Shown: positions 26,960 through 36,602, counted from the first letter of the stretch. The stretch: 64,000 nucleotides of DNA from Nostoc mirabile CHAB5784 (GCF_020829645.1 NZ_JAIVFS010000004.1:162471-226470); one strand, 5' to 3'. The notes: generated by a model not told the origin, from the letters alone. Made by a program: numbers and translations.

Positions 26960-27205
26960 ATGACCAACATCCAAGAAACAGCAAAGAGTGATATTCAAGA
27001 GAAAATCCAAGAAGAAGTGGAGCAAGCGCGTACTGTCTGTGACGTTAACGGTAGCGGTTCACCAGAGTGTGCTGCTGCTTGGGATGCAGTAGAAGAATTG
27101 CAAGCCGAAGCTTCCCACAAGCGCCAAAGCAAGCCAAAAAACTCTTTAGAACAGTATTGTGATGACAACCCAGATGCAATTGAATGCCGAGTTTACGACG
27201 ACTAG
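26960..27205 (+). CDS. cp12: Calvin cycle regulatory protein CP12
   Basis: This 81-residue acidic protein carries both CP12 cysteine pairs (Cys27/Cys37 and Cys67/Cys76) and the AWDAVEEL core (40-47). In the dark, oxidised CP12 ties glyceraldehyde-3-phosphate dehydrogenase and phosphoribulokinase into an inactive complex, shutting the Calvin cycle. The C-terminal pair binds GAPDH and the N-terminal pair assists phosphoribulokinase. Length is that of canonical CP12 with no CBS-domain fusion. It is monocistronic, with 250 bases of AT-rich upstream DNA. Confidence 0.96.
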   Translation: MTNIQETAKSDIQEKIQEEVEQARTVCDVNGSGSPECAAAWDAVEELQAEASHKRQSKPKNSLEQYCDDNPDAIECRVYDD

Positions 27206-27884
27206 AAATTTAGACAAGTGAGTTTTATATTCGTTTGGTAAACAAGCAACCAAAATTTACTTACTCAAATCTTGCACTCTTACCTCACTCTTGCCTAAAA
27301 TCTTACTCCCCGTATTTCATCATTTGCCCCAACAGGTAAATAATTGGTGAAACATTTGGAGTTACGGATGTATAAGGGTTAAAATTTGAGGTTTTTTTTT
27401 ATCTTAAAAGGAAACTTTTACACCCAAAAAATTGGGATTTTGTCCGAGAGTGTCGAGTATATAGTCGGTGGGTGGGTTTTAGAACTCTTCCTGACGCTAC
27501 TTACAAATAGGTGCAAAATCTGAGATGAGAACCTTTGAGTTGCTTGTTTTTTAGCAAATAGAGAGATTGAGGAAAGTGAATTAGACGATTTACCATGTAA
27601 TACCTTTTCCAAAAATCTTTGCAGCAAATGAATTGGCCGTAGGGGCGTACATATGTATGCCCCTACAAACGTATTTACAGTATAAATTCCGTGAAATAGT
27701 ATAAGTTGGGTAACCACTTGCTTGCACAAAGAAGTTAGAGCGCAGTCTTGAGGCTAGACTTTGTGCTTTGATTAAACTGTTATGTAATTATAGATAGACT
27801 AATAGCTAGCTAATAGCTTACAGTTTGTCAGTTATGGATCTTGTTCTTGGTTAAAAATGTTTTATTTATCGTTTGAGAAAAACT
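27206..27884. other. Gap downstream of cp12
   Basis: No gene is supported in about 680 bases. The palindrome GTAGGGGCGTACATATGTAT plus GCCCCTAC lies at about 27637-27667 and is a common repeat type. The rest is AT-rich. Confidence 0.55.
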
Positions 27885-28481
27885 ATGGACTATAACGTTT
27901 GGTTTCGCCCTTTCGTCTGGATGGATTACCGACTGGCAGTATTATTCCTGGTAGTTATTCCGCTAATTCTTCTAATTTGGGCATTTGTGCAAAAAGCGGA
28001 AGCCATACAACGCTTATTGGCTATATACTGGCGAGTATCAAGCCTGGTAGCAATCACGATTTACTTAATGATTGCCCAGTATCCAGTTAGCTTTATCTCT
28101 GGGTTGATAGCTCAGATTTTGATCCCGATTTCGCTGTGGTTCTGGGTGGATATCAACGATGAAATTGAGTATCAAACCAGTGGAGCTTTGAAATTGATTT
28201 TTACTTCTTGGCGCTGGGCTACAACTGTTTATTCTATTTTGGGTACACTAGCCTTTATCCCTTTTTTGGGTTGTGCTTTTTCTGGCAGTGCGCTGAAGAC
28301 TTCCTATTGTCGCGTCTGGTTTGAGGCTCCGTTGCTATTCAAAGAATATTTCCATGCTAATAGCAAGGCTGAGTTTTTAGGTTTTCTCGGCATAACTAGT
28401 TTAGTAATTTATGTGCTTTACTTAAGCTACTTTGTTCTGATTAAGCTGGGCAAGCAGGGACGTTCAGCCACACCACAGTAA
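27885..28481 (+). CDS. DUF3177-type multi-pass membrane protein
   Basis: From the ATG at 27885 (an in-frame TTG four codons earlier is less likely) the product is 198 residues. It has about five membrane helices and the motifs WFRPFVWMDYRLAVLF and PISLWFWVDINDEI that I associate with the cyanobacterial DUF3177 family. No catalytic residues are apparent. Function is unknown; it is an integral membrane protein, in either the plasma or the thylakoid membrane. It is followed 37 bases later by another small conserved cyanobacterial gene and may share its transcript. Confidence 0.8.
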   Translation: MDYNVWFRPFVWMDYRLAVLFLVVIPLILLIWAFVQKAEAIQRLLAIYWRVSSLVAITIYLMIAQYPVSFISGLIAQILIPISLWFWVDINDEIEYQTSGALKLIFTSWRWATTVYSILGTLAFIPFLGCAFSGSALKTSYCRVWFEAPLLFKEYFHANSKAEFLGFLGITSLVIYVLYLSYFVLIKLGKQGRSATPQ

Positions 28482-28518
28482 GCGTCGTTGCACTACCATA
28501 CCCCTACTCTTAAAATAA

Positions 28519-28815
28519 ATGGATTCCATTGGCAAGCGACTGGAACAATACACCGCTAAACGTCCCCAAGAAGTCCTAATTGTAACAGTGGAAATTGCTG
28601 ATGAGCAAGATACAATTGCTATTTTCAAAGGCTTTTCCAGTTCTTTGATGCGTCCTACAGCATTTGATGCAGATGTACCAGTTATACCAGATGGGGCAAA
28701 TATCCTCAACATTGACCGAGTAGCCAGTCCTTACAATCCTGAAGCACCCCGTTATATTGAGCAAGGAATTTCTTGGGAAGCTATGGAAGTTCTATTATCA
28801 GAAGTGGGTGTTTAA
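28519..28815 (+). CDS. Conserved small protein (DUF7734-like)
   Basis: This 98-residue protein (LEQYTAKRPQEVLIVTVEI, IFKGFSSSLMRPTAFD, DRVASPYNP, SWEAMEVLLSEVGV) matches a family conserved in cyanobacteria and plant plastids, which I recall as DUF7734. It is predicted soluble, a beta-rich body with a C-terminal helix. It probably shares a transcript with the upstream DUF3177 gene (37-base gap). No biochemical role is known to me. Confidence 0.75.
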   Translation: MDSIGKRLEQYTAKRPQEVLIVTVEIADEQDTIAIFKGFSSSLMRPTAFDADVPVIPDGANILNIDRVASPYNPEAPRYIEQGISWEAMEVLLSEVGV

Positions 28816-28878
28816 CTATTTAATTGGGCAGTTATGCGGAACTGCTAAAATGGTCAGCAGGTGGTGTAATTAACTAAA

Positions 28879-29067
28879 ATGCCTACTGCTGCTCAAGTAG
28901 CAAGTTTGTATCGTATTAGCTATCAACTGACGTATATCATGCTTCAGCCCATATACCTCATTTGCGTTGATAATCGGACTCGTAATGTATACATCCTTGC
29001 TGGGTATGACGAAGAGATTGAATTCCAAATTTTACCCAACGGAGAGTTGTCTGATGAGTCGAATTAA
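28879..29067 (+). CDS. Small protein of a DUF6888/DUF6887-type pair (first gene)
   Basis: This 62-residue protein (PTAAQVASLYRISYQLTYIM, LQPIYLICVDNRTRNVYILAG) looks like the family I recall as DUF6888, which is regularly followed by a DUF6887-like gene, as here. The pair overlaps by 14 bases in the manner of toxin-antitoxin or partner-protein genes. Activity is unknown. Confidence 0.65.
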   Translation: MPTAAQVASLYRISYQLTYIMLQPIYLICVDNRTRNVYILAGYDEEIEFQILPNGELSDESN

Positions 29068-29305
29068 TTACGATTCAATGTCTGATGTTGAGTTGAAACA
29101 GTATTTTCTCAAGCATCGTGGAGATCAAGCTGCTTTTCAAGCATACTTGGACAGGATTAATCAACGTCCGCGTAGGATTGTTGCAAGCCCCAACGATCCC
29201 GATTTTGATGAGAAGGTTCAAGCCGCGATTCGCCAAAAGCTAGAAGCAGCAAGAAGCGTTAGTCAGCAGGCTAACACTGCTTTGCAGCCGACTGACCAAG
29301 AGTGA
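29054..29305 (+). CDS. Small protein of a DUF6888/DUF6887-type pair (second gene)
   Basis: The ATG at 29054, inside the end of the preceding gene, gives 83 residues (MSRINYDSMSDVELKQYFLK, NQRPRRIVASPNDPDFDEKV). This fits the DUF6887-type partner. The start was chosen because the family begins with this N-terminus, and the overlap implies translational coupling. The protein is charged, helical and soluble. Confidence 0.65.
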   Translation: MSRINYDSMSDVELKQYFLKHRGDQAAFQAYLDRINQRPRRIVASPNDPDFDEKVQAAIRQKLEAARSVSQQANTALQPTDQE

Positions 29306-29344
29306 TCTGTCAGAGGCAAAGAAAAGTTATCTACTTTTTTATGA

Positions 29345-29578
29345 ATTACCACGACCGACATTATTACGATTGAACCTGGAAAACGCAGTGGTAAACACTG
29401 TATCCGGGGAATGCGAATCACTGTTTATGATATTTTGGAGTATCTTGCTGCTGGAATGACTCAAGCAGAAATCCTAGAGGATTTTTCTGAATTAACTTCT
29501 GAAGACATCAAAGCGTGTTTAGCTTTTGCTGCTGCTCGTGAGAAGAGTTCATGGAGCTTGATGATTCACAACTTGTGA
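29345..29578 (+). pseudogene. DUF433-type antitoxin gene with damaged start
   Basis: A frame of about 78 codons reads ITTDIITIEPGKRSGKHCIR, GMRITVYDILEYLAAGMTQA and EILEDFSELTSEDIKACLAF, a good DUF433 antitoxin. No ATG, GTG or TTG opens it: an ATG at 29341 is one base out of frame, and a TGA stands directly before ATT-ACC-ACG. A single-base change near the start, or a rare ATT start, would explain it. No toxin gene follows immediately; the next gene is another DUF433 pair. Confidence 0.55.
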
Positions 29579-29681
29579 GTCCGGGTATGTTACGCTGCAT
29601 CATTGCTGACCTGAAGCAAAATCGTGCTTATCCCCTGAAAACCTTGTTATCAGCACACTAAGGTTTGCTACTATCAAAGCA

Positions 29682-30038
29682 ATGAATTGGAAGGCGTTCA
29701 TGACACTATCGATTATGGCTGAACCTGCTCCTCTAAAATCGAATGAGGATGGTGTAGTTCTCGTCGGTAAAACCCGCGTCACGTTGGACACTGTGGTTGC
29801 TGTCTTTAAGCAAGGCGCGACAGCAGAGGAAATTGTTTATCGCTATCCGTCGCTCAATTTGGCTGAGATTTACGCTACGATCGCCTTCTACTTGAATCAT
29901 CAACCGGAAGTAGAAGCCTACTTGCAACAGCGACGGCAGCAATCACAAGAGATTCGGGCAATAAATCAAGCGAATTTTGACCCACAAGGCTTACGCGATC
30001 GCTTGCTTGCCCGCAAAGCAGCACAGGAAGCATGTTAA
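29682..30038 (+). CDS. DUF433 antitoxin-like protein
   Basis: This protein of up to 118 residues contains a DUF433 winged-helix-type core (VLVGKTRVTLDTVVAVF, GATAEEIVYRYPSLNLAEIY). Starts at 29700 and 29715 are also in frame, and the last may be the true one since conserved sequence begins after it. The stop overlaps the start of the DUF5615 gene by seven bases. DUF433 proteins are usually the antitoxin of DUF5615 PIN-like toxins, and this arrangement is the standard one. Confidence 0.8.
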   Translation: MNWKAFMTLSIMAEPAPLKSNEDGVVLVGKTRVTLDTVVAVFKQGATAEEIVYRYPSLNLAEIYATIAFYLNHQPEVEAYLQQRRQQSQEIRAINQANFDPQGLRDRLLARKAAQEAC

Positions 30039-30334
30039 AATTCCTTGCGGATGAAAATTTCGATAATACGGTTGTTAGAGGATTGTTCCGCCGTAGCCCG
30101 GAAATCGACATCGTTCGTGTACAAGATGTTGGGCTATCAGGCAAAGATGATCCAACTATCCTGGATTGGGCAGCCCAAGAAGGACGTATCCTGCTTACCC
30201 ATGACGTTTCTACAATTACTCGCTATGCATACGATCGAGTTAGGCAAGGTCAGACCATGCCGGGAGTTATCGAAGTCAGCCTAGATGCACCCGTCGGGCA
30301 GGTCATTGAAGATATTCTTGTACTTGTAGAGTAG
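30032..30334 (+). CDS. DUF5615 PIN-like toxin
   Basis: This 100-residue protein starts MLKFLADENFDNTVVRGL, where the Asp-Glu pair is the first acidic site, and has GRILLTHDVST as the second. This is the PIN-like pattern of DUF5615 proteins, presumed metal-dependent nucleases. It is translationally coupled to the upstream antitoxin-like gene, so it is a type II toxin candidate with RNA as the probable target. Activity is inferred. Confidence 0.8.
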   Translation: MLKFLADENFDNTVVRGLFRRSPEIDIVRVQDVGLSGKDDPTILDWAAQEGRILLTHDVSTITRYAYDRVRQGQTMPGVIEVSLDAPVGQVIEDILVLVE

Positions 30335-30452
30335 GCAAAAACCAAAAACGAATTGAAGGAGAACTTAACTGATATTTACAAAGAATTAACGAGTAGGACA
30401 TCTGAAACTGTCTTTATTTTTAAAGAATTATTTTGACTTTTAAATTTACAAA

Positions 30453-31568
30453 ATGTCTCGTTCTGGATACACACTCCCAGTATTTGCGTGCGCTTCTGCT
30501 GTTGCAGCTTTACATTGGTTACGTGATCGCCAACCATTAAGCATAGCATCTGTAGATTTGATTGAACCCAGCCAAATTGCAGAAATACCAATTGAACAGG
30601 TAGCAGGATTATCTGAGAATACAGCTTTAGCAATCACCCGTAGCGATCCTGGTGATAATCTCGATTTGACTAAAGATACACCGATTTGGGCATTGGTGGA
30701 ATGGCGAGAACAGGGTGATGAAGCTGTAATTATTAAAGGTGGGGAAGGGATTGGTAGGCAATTAAATGCTGACGACAAGCCTGCTATTTATGCTTACGCT
30801 CAAAGGCTGTTGCAAGAGAATTTGCAACGAATTCTAGCACCTGGGGAAAAAATCACGGTGACGATTATTCTACCCGAAGGGCGATCGCTTGCTGTTCGGA
30901 CTTCAAATTCTGCTTTTGGTGTGGTTGAAGGACTTTCCCTTTTAGGCACAACTGGCATTTCTCAACCCTTGAGTACACCAGATCAGCTTGCAGTTTTTCG
31001 GGCTGAGTTACAAAATAAAGCCAGTCGTTTTGAGAGTTTAGTATTCTGTATCGGAGAGAATGGCCTAGATTTGGCGCGTAAACTAGGGATTAATCCTGAG
31101 CAATTGGTCAAAACTGCTAACTGGCTTGGCCCAATGTTAGTAGAAGCTGATGTGCTAGGCGTAAAAGAAATCTTATTATTTGGCTATCACGGTAAGCTGA
31201 TGAAACTGGCTGGCGGGATTTTTCACACCCATCACTACTTGGCTGATGGACGGCGGGAAATTTTAGCAGCGCACTGTGCGATCGCTGGTTTAAAATCACC
31301 AGATATCCAAGCTGTGTTTAACAGTGCAACCGCCGAAGCCGCACTAACATACTTAAAATCGCTAGATGCATCAACTGGTAGTGATTGGGTAAATCAAGTT
31401 TACAGTGCGATCGCCGAAGCCATCGATGTCCGTTCTAAAGAATACATCCAAAGTCATAGCGAAAAGGGCACAGGAGTAACAATTTGTGGCTCTATCCTCT
31501 TTGATCGCGATCGCAAAATTATCGTGAAGAGTAAAACTGCTGGTCTGTTGATGGGAAAATTATGTTAA
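30453..31568 (+). CDS. cbiD: Cobalt-precorrin-5B (C1)-methyltransferase CbiD
   Basis: This 371-residue protein matches CbiD in length and motifs: RSGYTLPVFACASAVAALHW, AVIIKGGEGIGRQ and LLFGYHGKLMKLAGGIFHTH. CbiD methylates C-1 of cobalt-precorrin-5B with S-adenosylmethionine in the anaerobic, early-cobalt route to cobalamin, which cyanobacteria use to make pseudocobalamin. It is monocistronic here, with no other cbi gene in the window. No cobalamin riboswitch was recognised upstream. Confidence 0.93.
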   Translation: MSRSGYTLPVFACASAVAALHWLRDRQPLSIASVDLIEPSQIAEIPIEQVAGLSENTALAITRSDPGDNLDLTKDTPIWALVEWREQGDEAVIIKGGEGIGRQLNADDKPAIYAYAQRLLQENLQRILAPGEKITVTIILPEGRSLAVRTSNSAFGVVEGLSLLGTTGISQPLSTPDQLAVFRAELQNKASRFESLVFCIGENGLDLARKLGINPEQLVKTANWLGPMLVEADVLGVKEILLFGYHGKLMKLAGGIFHTHHYLADGRREILAAHCAIAGLKSPDIQAVFNSATAEAALTYLKSLDASTGSDWVNQVYSAIAEAIDVRSKEYIQSHSEKGTGVTICGSILFDRDRKIIVKSKTAGLLMGKLC

Positions 31569-31792
31569 TTTATTATGAATAATCGTAAACAATTCAAATA
31601 AATAATCTTCTAAGTAACCACTCTAGGGTAAGTTTATCGTTTTAATACCATCTCCGCCTCCGGAACTCGACAAACGCACATAACCTTGCGTTTGTAAAGG
31701 CTCTCTATACCATTATCAGCCTACCCAGGCTGAATAATAGCATCATCATAGACCACAAAGCATCTACCCTTAACAGACATAACACTCCCGTC

Positions 31793-33412
31793 ATGAACAC
31801 AGCGGTGATACCAACAGAACAAGCGCCCCAAACATTAGAAAATTTTGGGAGACTTGATCGCCAATTGATTGTAATTCTGGACTTCGGCTCTCAATATTCT
31901 GAGTTGATTGCCCGTCGCATCCGCGAGACTCAAGTATACTCTGAAGTTTTGTCCTATCGCACTACTTCTGAACATTTGCGCCAACTCAATCCTAAGGGAA
32001 TCATCCTCTCAGGTGGGCCGAGTTCGGTTTATGGTGATAACGCTCCCCATTGTGACCCAGAAATCTGGAATTTGGGAATACCCGTCTTGGGTGTTTGCTA
32101 TGGGATGCAGCTGATGGTAAACCAACTCGGCGGCGAAGTGGCAAAGGCTGACCGAGGTGAGTACGGCAAAGCCTCATTATATATTGATGATCCCACAGAT
32201 TTACTCACGAATGTTGAAGATGGCACTACGATGTGGATGAGTCATGGAGACTCAGTTACCCAAATGCCATCAGGGTTTGAATTGCTGGCACATACAGAAA
32301 ATACTCCTTGTGCTGCGATCGCCGATCACGAAAAGAAACTTTACGGCGTTCAGTTCCATCCAGAGGTAGTGCATTCTATCGGCGGTATAGCATTAATCCG
32401 TAATTTTGTCTACCACATCTGCGATTGCGAACCTACTTGGACAACAGCGGCTTTTGTCGAAGAGGCAATTCGGGAAATTCGCGCCAGAGTTGGTGAAAAG
32501 CGGGTGCTGTTGGCGCTGTCTGGTGGGGTGGATTCTTCTACCCTGGCCTTCTTGCTGTATAAAGCCATTGGTGAGCAACTTACTTGCGTATTTATCGATC
32601 AAGGCTTTATGCGAAAGTATGAGCCAGAGCGATTAGTAAAGCTTTTTCAAGAGCAGTTTCACATTCCTGTAGAGTATGTTAATGCTCGCGATCGCTTTTT
32701 AGCTAAAGTTGCTGATATTACAGATCCTGAAGAAAAACGCCGCCGCATCGGACACGAATTTATTGCGGTATTTGAGGAAACATCCAAACGCCTTGGTCAC
32801 TTTGACTATCTAGCTCAAGGGACTCTTTATCCAGATGTGATCGAATCTGCTGACACCAACGTAGATCCCCAAACCGGTGAGCGGGTAGCGGTGAAAATTA
32901 AGAGTCATCACAATGTTGGCGGTTTACCCAAAGACCTAAGATTTAAATTGGTGGAACCACTACGGAAACTATTTAAAGATGAAGTCCGCAAAGTTGGGCG
33001 TTCCATTGGTTTACCAGAAGAAATTGTCCAACGGCAACCTTTTCCTGGGCCTGGTTTGGCAATTCGCATTCTGGGGGAAGTCACATCTGAGCGGTTAAAC
33101 ATTTTGCGCGATGCAGATTTGATTGTCCGGCAAGAAATTAACCAACGCGGCATGTATCATGATTTTTGGCAAGCATTTGCTGTATTACTGCCAATTCGTA
33201 GTGTTGGCGTTATGGGGGATCAACGCACTTACGCTTACCCGATTGTTTTGCGGATTGTGACCAGTGAAGATGGCATGACTGCTGATTGGGCAAGAGTCCC
33301 TTACGATGTGCTGGAAGTGATTTCCACTCGGATTGTGAATGAGGTGAAAGGGGTGAATCGGGTGGTTTATGACATCACCTCCAAGCCGCCTGGAACCATT
33401 GAATGGGAATGA
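31793..33412 (+). CDS. guaA: GMP synthase (glutamine-hydrolysing)
   Basis: This 539-residue enzyme has a class I glutaminase domain (about 22-215; Cys102 in [10 protein letters not shown], His189 and Glu191 in GVQFHPEV), then the ATP pyrophosphatase PP-loop SGGVDSS (243-249) and a C-terminal dimerisation domain ending KPPGTIEWE. It converts XMP to GMP with glutamine and ATP. Length and motif order are standard. The N-terminal 20 residues are a short extension before the conserved core. A good intrinsic terminator follows the stop. Confidence 0.98.
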   Translation: MNTAVIPTEQAPQTLENFGRLDRQLIVILDFGSQYSELIARRIRETQVYSEVLSYRTTSEHLRQLNPKGIILSGGPSSVYGDNAPHCDPEIWNLGIPVLGVCYGMQLMVNQLGGEVAKADRGEYGKASLYIDDPTDLLTNVEDGTTMWMSHGDSVTQMPSGFELLAHTENTPCAAIADHEKKLYGVQFHPEVVHSIGGIALIRNFVYHICDCEPTWTTAAFVEEAIREIRARVGEKRVLLALSGGVDSSTLAFLLYKAIGEQLTCVFIDQGFMRKYEPERLVKLFQEQFHIPVEYVNARDRFLAKVADITDPEEKRRRIGHEFIAVFEETSKRLGHFDYLAQGTLYPDVIESADTNVDPQTGERVAVKIKSHHNVGGLPKDLRFKLVEPLRKLFKDEVRKVGRSIGLPEEIVQRQPFPGPGLAIRILGEVTSERLNILRDADLIVRQEINQRGMYHDFWQAFAVLLPIRSVGVMGDQRTYAYPIVLRIVTSEDGMTADWARVPYDVLEVISTRIVNEVKGVNRVVYDITSKPPGTIEWE

Positions 33413-33427
33413 TGTAAACGCAAACAA

Positions 33428-33467
33428 GCGCAGAGGGTTCATCTATTCTCTGCGCGTTTTGTCTTTT
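33428..33467 (+). terminator. Intrinsic terminator after guaA
   Basis: GCGCAGAG and CTCTGCGC form an eight-base stem around a 12-base loop, followed by GTTTTGTCTTTT. It begins 16 bases after the guaA stop. Confidence 0.85.
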
Positions 33468-34207
33468 GAAGAATAATGTGATCGCGTTTACAATTGGCGA
33501 TCATCAACCTCTAACCAATATAGTGTTGAAGGCATTCATCTCATAGACCTCCTTCACTAGCAAGAGAAGGGGTTGTTGGGTGAGGTTCGAGAGTCACCTC
33601 TCTCCCCTCCCCTAGAAACCGGACATGGGATTGAGCAGCGTTCCAGATTCTGTCTTAGAATTTTTGGTAAAACTGAGATGCTTCCTAAGCTTGATAGCTA
33701 TTGAAAAAAGTGTAATTTATTGTTGTATAAAATAAATTATACTTTTTCTTATTTCCAAGTATTGATTTATCCCAAAGTTAATTCACCCGATGGCATGTCA
33801 ATACGAAAAGAATATAGGACTATGATTTGATTTCTGAAAAAAATCCGTACAACTCGAAAAGCGTGATTCCATATTCCCTACTCCCTACTCCCCACTCCCC
33901 ACCTACATAGATAATTTCAAAAATCAAATATGATTCCTATATGACACTTGCGTAAGTCCTAAAATTATTCTTTCTTTGTTTTAACTTTTGGCTTGTTCGG
34001 TGAAATTTGTCAATGGGATTTTATACAGGCAATAAATATAAATGGCAGGGAAGAATTAACCGCCAATTAGATGGTGGTTGGACGACTTGAGTTTTTTCTA
34101 GAAAAAAAGACGCGATCGCAGTAAAATTACCAATGGTGTGGTCACTGAAAAAAAACAAGCATCTCATTAGAAATAACTTTCATTTGATCAACGTTAATGG
34201 AGATGTT
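33468..34207. other. Gap between guaA and the response regulator
   Basis: No gene is supported. A lone TTGCGTAAGTCCTAA end of the GACTTACGCA repeat type lies at about 33950-33963, and a GGGTTGTTGGGTGAGG-like repeat near 33570. The rest is AT-rich. Confidence 0.5.
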
Positions 34208-34612
34208 ATGGAACCTGCTCTGCCCCTTGCTGGCTTAAACATCCTCGTAGTTGATGATGATGAAGATAGCCGCTTTTACATTACTACCGTGTTGGAAGCT
34301 GATGGAGCCACCGTCATAGCAGTTGCATCGGCAGCGGCAGCATTGAAAGTATTACCTGAGTTGCAACCAGAAGTTTTGATTTGTGATATTGCTATGCCTG
34401 GTGAAGATGGCTACACTCTCATCCGCAAGATCCGGGCGCTGAAGTCTGATATTTGGGGAAAACTCCCCGCTATAGCTTTAACTGCCTATGGCGATAGCGA
34501 GTATCGTAGCCGTGCCTTGGAAGCGGGCTTTCAGTCTCATGTGCCGAAACCAGTTGACCCAGGAGAACTAGTTGCGATCGTCGCTAATTTGGTTGCTTCT
34601 TATAAGAGTTAA
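34208..34612 (+). CDS. Single-domain response regulator (CheY-like)
   Basis: The ATG at 34208, preceded by GGAG about six bases away, gives 134 residues; an upstream ATG at 34133 adds 25 residues that are not receiver-like. The receiver domain has the acidic triad (VVDDDEDSRFY), the phospho-acceptor Asp in LICDIAMPGEDGY, the Thr in ALTAYG and the Lys in VPKPVDP. No output domain follows, so it relays phosphate or binds a partner. No kinase is adjacent; such regulators in cyanobacteria often serve orphan hybrid kinases. Confidence 0.9.
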   Translation: MEPALPLAGLNILVVDDDEDSRFYITTVLEADGATVIAVASAAAALKVLPELQPEVLICDIAMPGEDGYTLIRKIRALKSDIWGKLPAIALTAYGDSEYRSRALEAGFQSHVPKPVDPGELVAIVANLVASYKS

Positions 34613-35030
34613 CGCAAAGATGCAGTGATTTGTCGGCGTTGCTGATTAAATGTATGAATCTGGGTGTAGAGACGTTGCAATTGCTAGTCTCTACAAAACT
34701 TTTGAAATCACGCAAAATCATTTTCATACCTGAATTCAACAAGGCTGAAATACTAATTCTGTCGTCGCTAAGAAAGAAAACTAAAGTAGCGATGCGATCG
34801 CTCTCGATTCTAAGGGAAAAGTCAACACCTTGCTGAAGCACAGTGTAGGGTGTTTTTTGTCAAAATAAACGATCGCGTATGGAAGAATGCATACAGTCAA
34901 TAGCCTGGAATTTGGCACGATTGGATTTGTTAATTTTGAGCAAAGCCAGAGACGTTTGAGTTAGCTGCAAAAAAGTCGGAGTTAAGGCTTCCTTATATCT
35001 AAAACAAGGCGTGATTTTAAATTGCTTAGA
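34613..35030. other. Gap after the response regulator
   Basis: About 420 bases with no gene I can support. ACACC and GGTGT followed by TTTTTTG at about 34827-34858 is a weak terminator candidate. HIP1-related GCGATCGC sites occur here. Confidence 0.4.
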
Positions 35031-35600
35031 TTACTTTGCTCCAGTTTCAAAGCTAATTTGCTCAGACTTATAGGCTGGTGGCTCGACGTGAATTAAAATC
35101 CTGACTGGACGGAACCGTTCTTCTAATCGGCTTTCTACTTCTTCGGTGATGTGGTGAGCAATTTCTACGTCTGCTGCATCTACTATTAAATGCATTTCGA
35201 TGAAGACTTGACGACCAAGAACACCGCGAGAAGCAATATCATGACAGTTAATTACACCTGGAACAGAAGTAGCGATCGCATGAATTGCTTCTGGTGCGAT
35301 CGCCATTTGATCTACAAGCCAAGGCAAATTCTCTTTTAAAACTGACCAACCACTCCAAAATACCAACAAGGCGACAGGAAAAGCTAAAACCAGATCCATC
35401 CATTGATAACCTAGCCAAATTCCTATCAAGCCGCCAATTACAGAGATTGTCACCCAAATATCACTCATGGTATGTGTAGCGTCAGCTATGAGAATTGAGC
35501 TACCTACCCGCCTACCCACACTACGTTCGTAAAACGCCACAAAAATATTCACGCCCAACACAATTAGTAATAGCCACAACTCAGGTGGGGATATTCTCAC
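35031..35600 (-). pseudogene. N-terminally truncated cation diffusion facilitator
   Basis: The 189-residue frame covers the later helices of a CDF metal-efflux protein (LADATHTMSDIWVTI with the metal-site Asp/His/Asp residues) and the C-terminal cytoplasmic domain (INCHDIASRGVLG, FIEMHLIVDA). Full CDF proteins of this type are about 300 residues; the first three helices and the first metal-site half are missing. Reading upstream, the frame continues only three codons (EPV) to a TAA, after which the DNA is unrelated. A shortened transporter is unlikely to work, so I call it a remnant. Confidence 0.7.
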
Positions 35601-35753
35601 AGGTTCTTATCCAAATCTGTCTGACGACGATGCCAGCGCTAATGCAAAGCTGGGGCGCATCCTCGAAAAAGTGGGCTTCGCCGCCGATCTCGGCAGCTTC
35701 GTCTCTTCTTCCGGTAATATTAGTACTTATCAAGAAGTTTTAATAAAAAAGAT

Positions 35754-36107
35754 ATGTCTTCAATTCCTCTAACATTGAACCTAATTGAAGGTTCTGTCTC
35801 CTTCAGTTTTTCACCCCAAGCAGCACGAGAATTAAAAGCAGCAACAGATCAATTGATGGAGCGTCTGAAAGCTGTCGCCGCTAAACCCACTCCTGGCGGC
35901 GGTAAAGTAACGCCCCAGCCTCCCCTAGAATATCGTTATACGGGTGAAGTATTTTTAGAAATTTTCTGTAATCCTAATATCTGGCCGACGCCCTTCGCTG
36001 CCAAAGTTTTGCTGACTGTCCGCAACGTCAACATCCGCTTAACTACGGAAGCTGAACTTACTCGCATCATTGAAGACATTAATAATTACTTAGAGCAAGT
36101 GGGCTAA
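35754..36107 (+). CDS. Conserved hypothetical protein, 117 residues
   Basis: The protein starts MSSIPLTLNLIEGSVSFSFS, has a Pro/Gly-rich linker at about 43-58 (AAKPTPGGGKVTPQPPLEY) and a conserved-looking second half (YTGEVFLEIFCNPNIWPTPF, TEAELTRIIEDINNYLEQ). No signal peptide or membrane helix is apparent. I cannot assign it. It is divergent from the CDF remnant; the DNA between them is unusually GC-rich for the window. Confidence 0.6.
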   Translation: MSSIPLTLNLIEGSVSFSFSPQAARELKAATDQLMERLKAVAAKPTPGGGKVTPQPPLEYRYTGEVFLEIFCNPNIWPTPFAAKVLLTVRNVNIRLTTEAELTRIIEDINNYLEQVG

Positions 36108-36602
36108 ATTACCAAAAATCAAGAATACACGCTTAAACAATAATGATAATCATTGCAAGGGCGGAGAAAGCAATAGTTTCCTCCCCTTTAAACTGTAACG
36201 AATGGTTCCAGAATGCCCTTTTAGAAGTCTGACAATTCAGGTCATGTGGAAAAGTCCACGAAAACCTAACCCCCTAATCCCCTTAGCGTGTCGGGAAGTT
36301 TTATAAAAATTACCGGAGCAGTTCCATGTTGGGAACCGCCCCGGTTACAGAATTTACATACTAGACTCAAGTTGTAGCACCAGATATATAGAACAAATGC
36401 TTCTGATGCTTTTTTTGACTGGAAAAATTGTATAAATTCGGACTCCAATGCTTCGGTGTTAATGAAAAACGCAAGATTCTGCATGGGGCAATGCTTATCA
36501 AAAATCAGAGATTATCCCCCAGATTGGGCGTAGTATCGTTGATTGTGACATCCACACATCGAAAATGAACCCCCAATCCCAAACCCGAAATTAAACATTG
36601 AT
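36108..36602. other. Convergent gap with a Fur-box-like palindrome
   Basis: No gene is supported. AATGATAATCATT at 36142-36154 is a perfect 13-base palindrome matching the Fur core, but it lies between two gene 3' ends, so it may be incidental. A partial 'cctaaccccctaatccccttagcg' repeat is at about 36266. Confidence 0.45.

Noticed and set aside
30335..30452. Cobalamin riboswitch upstream of cbiD
   Set aside because: Only about 120 bases are available and no B12-box-like core is seen.
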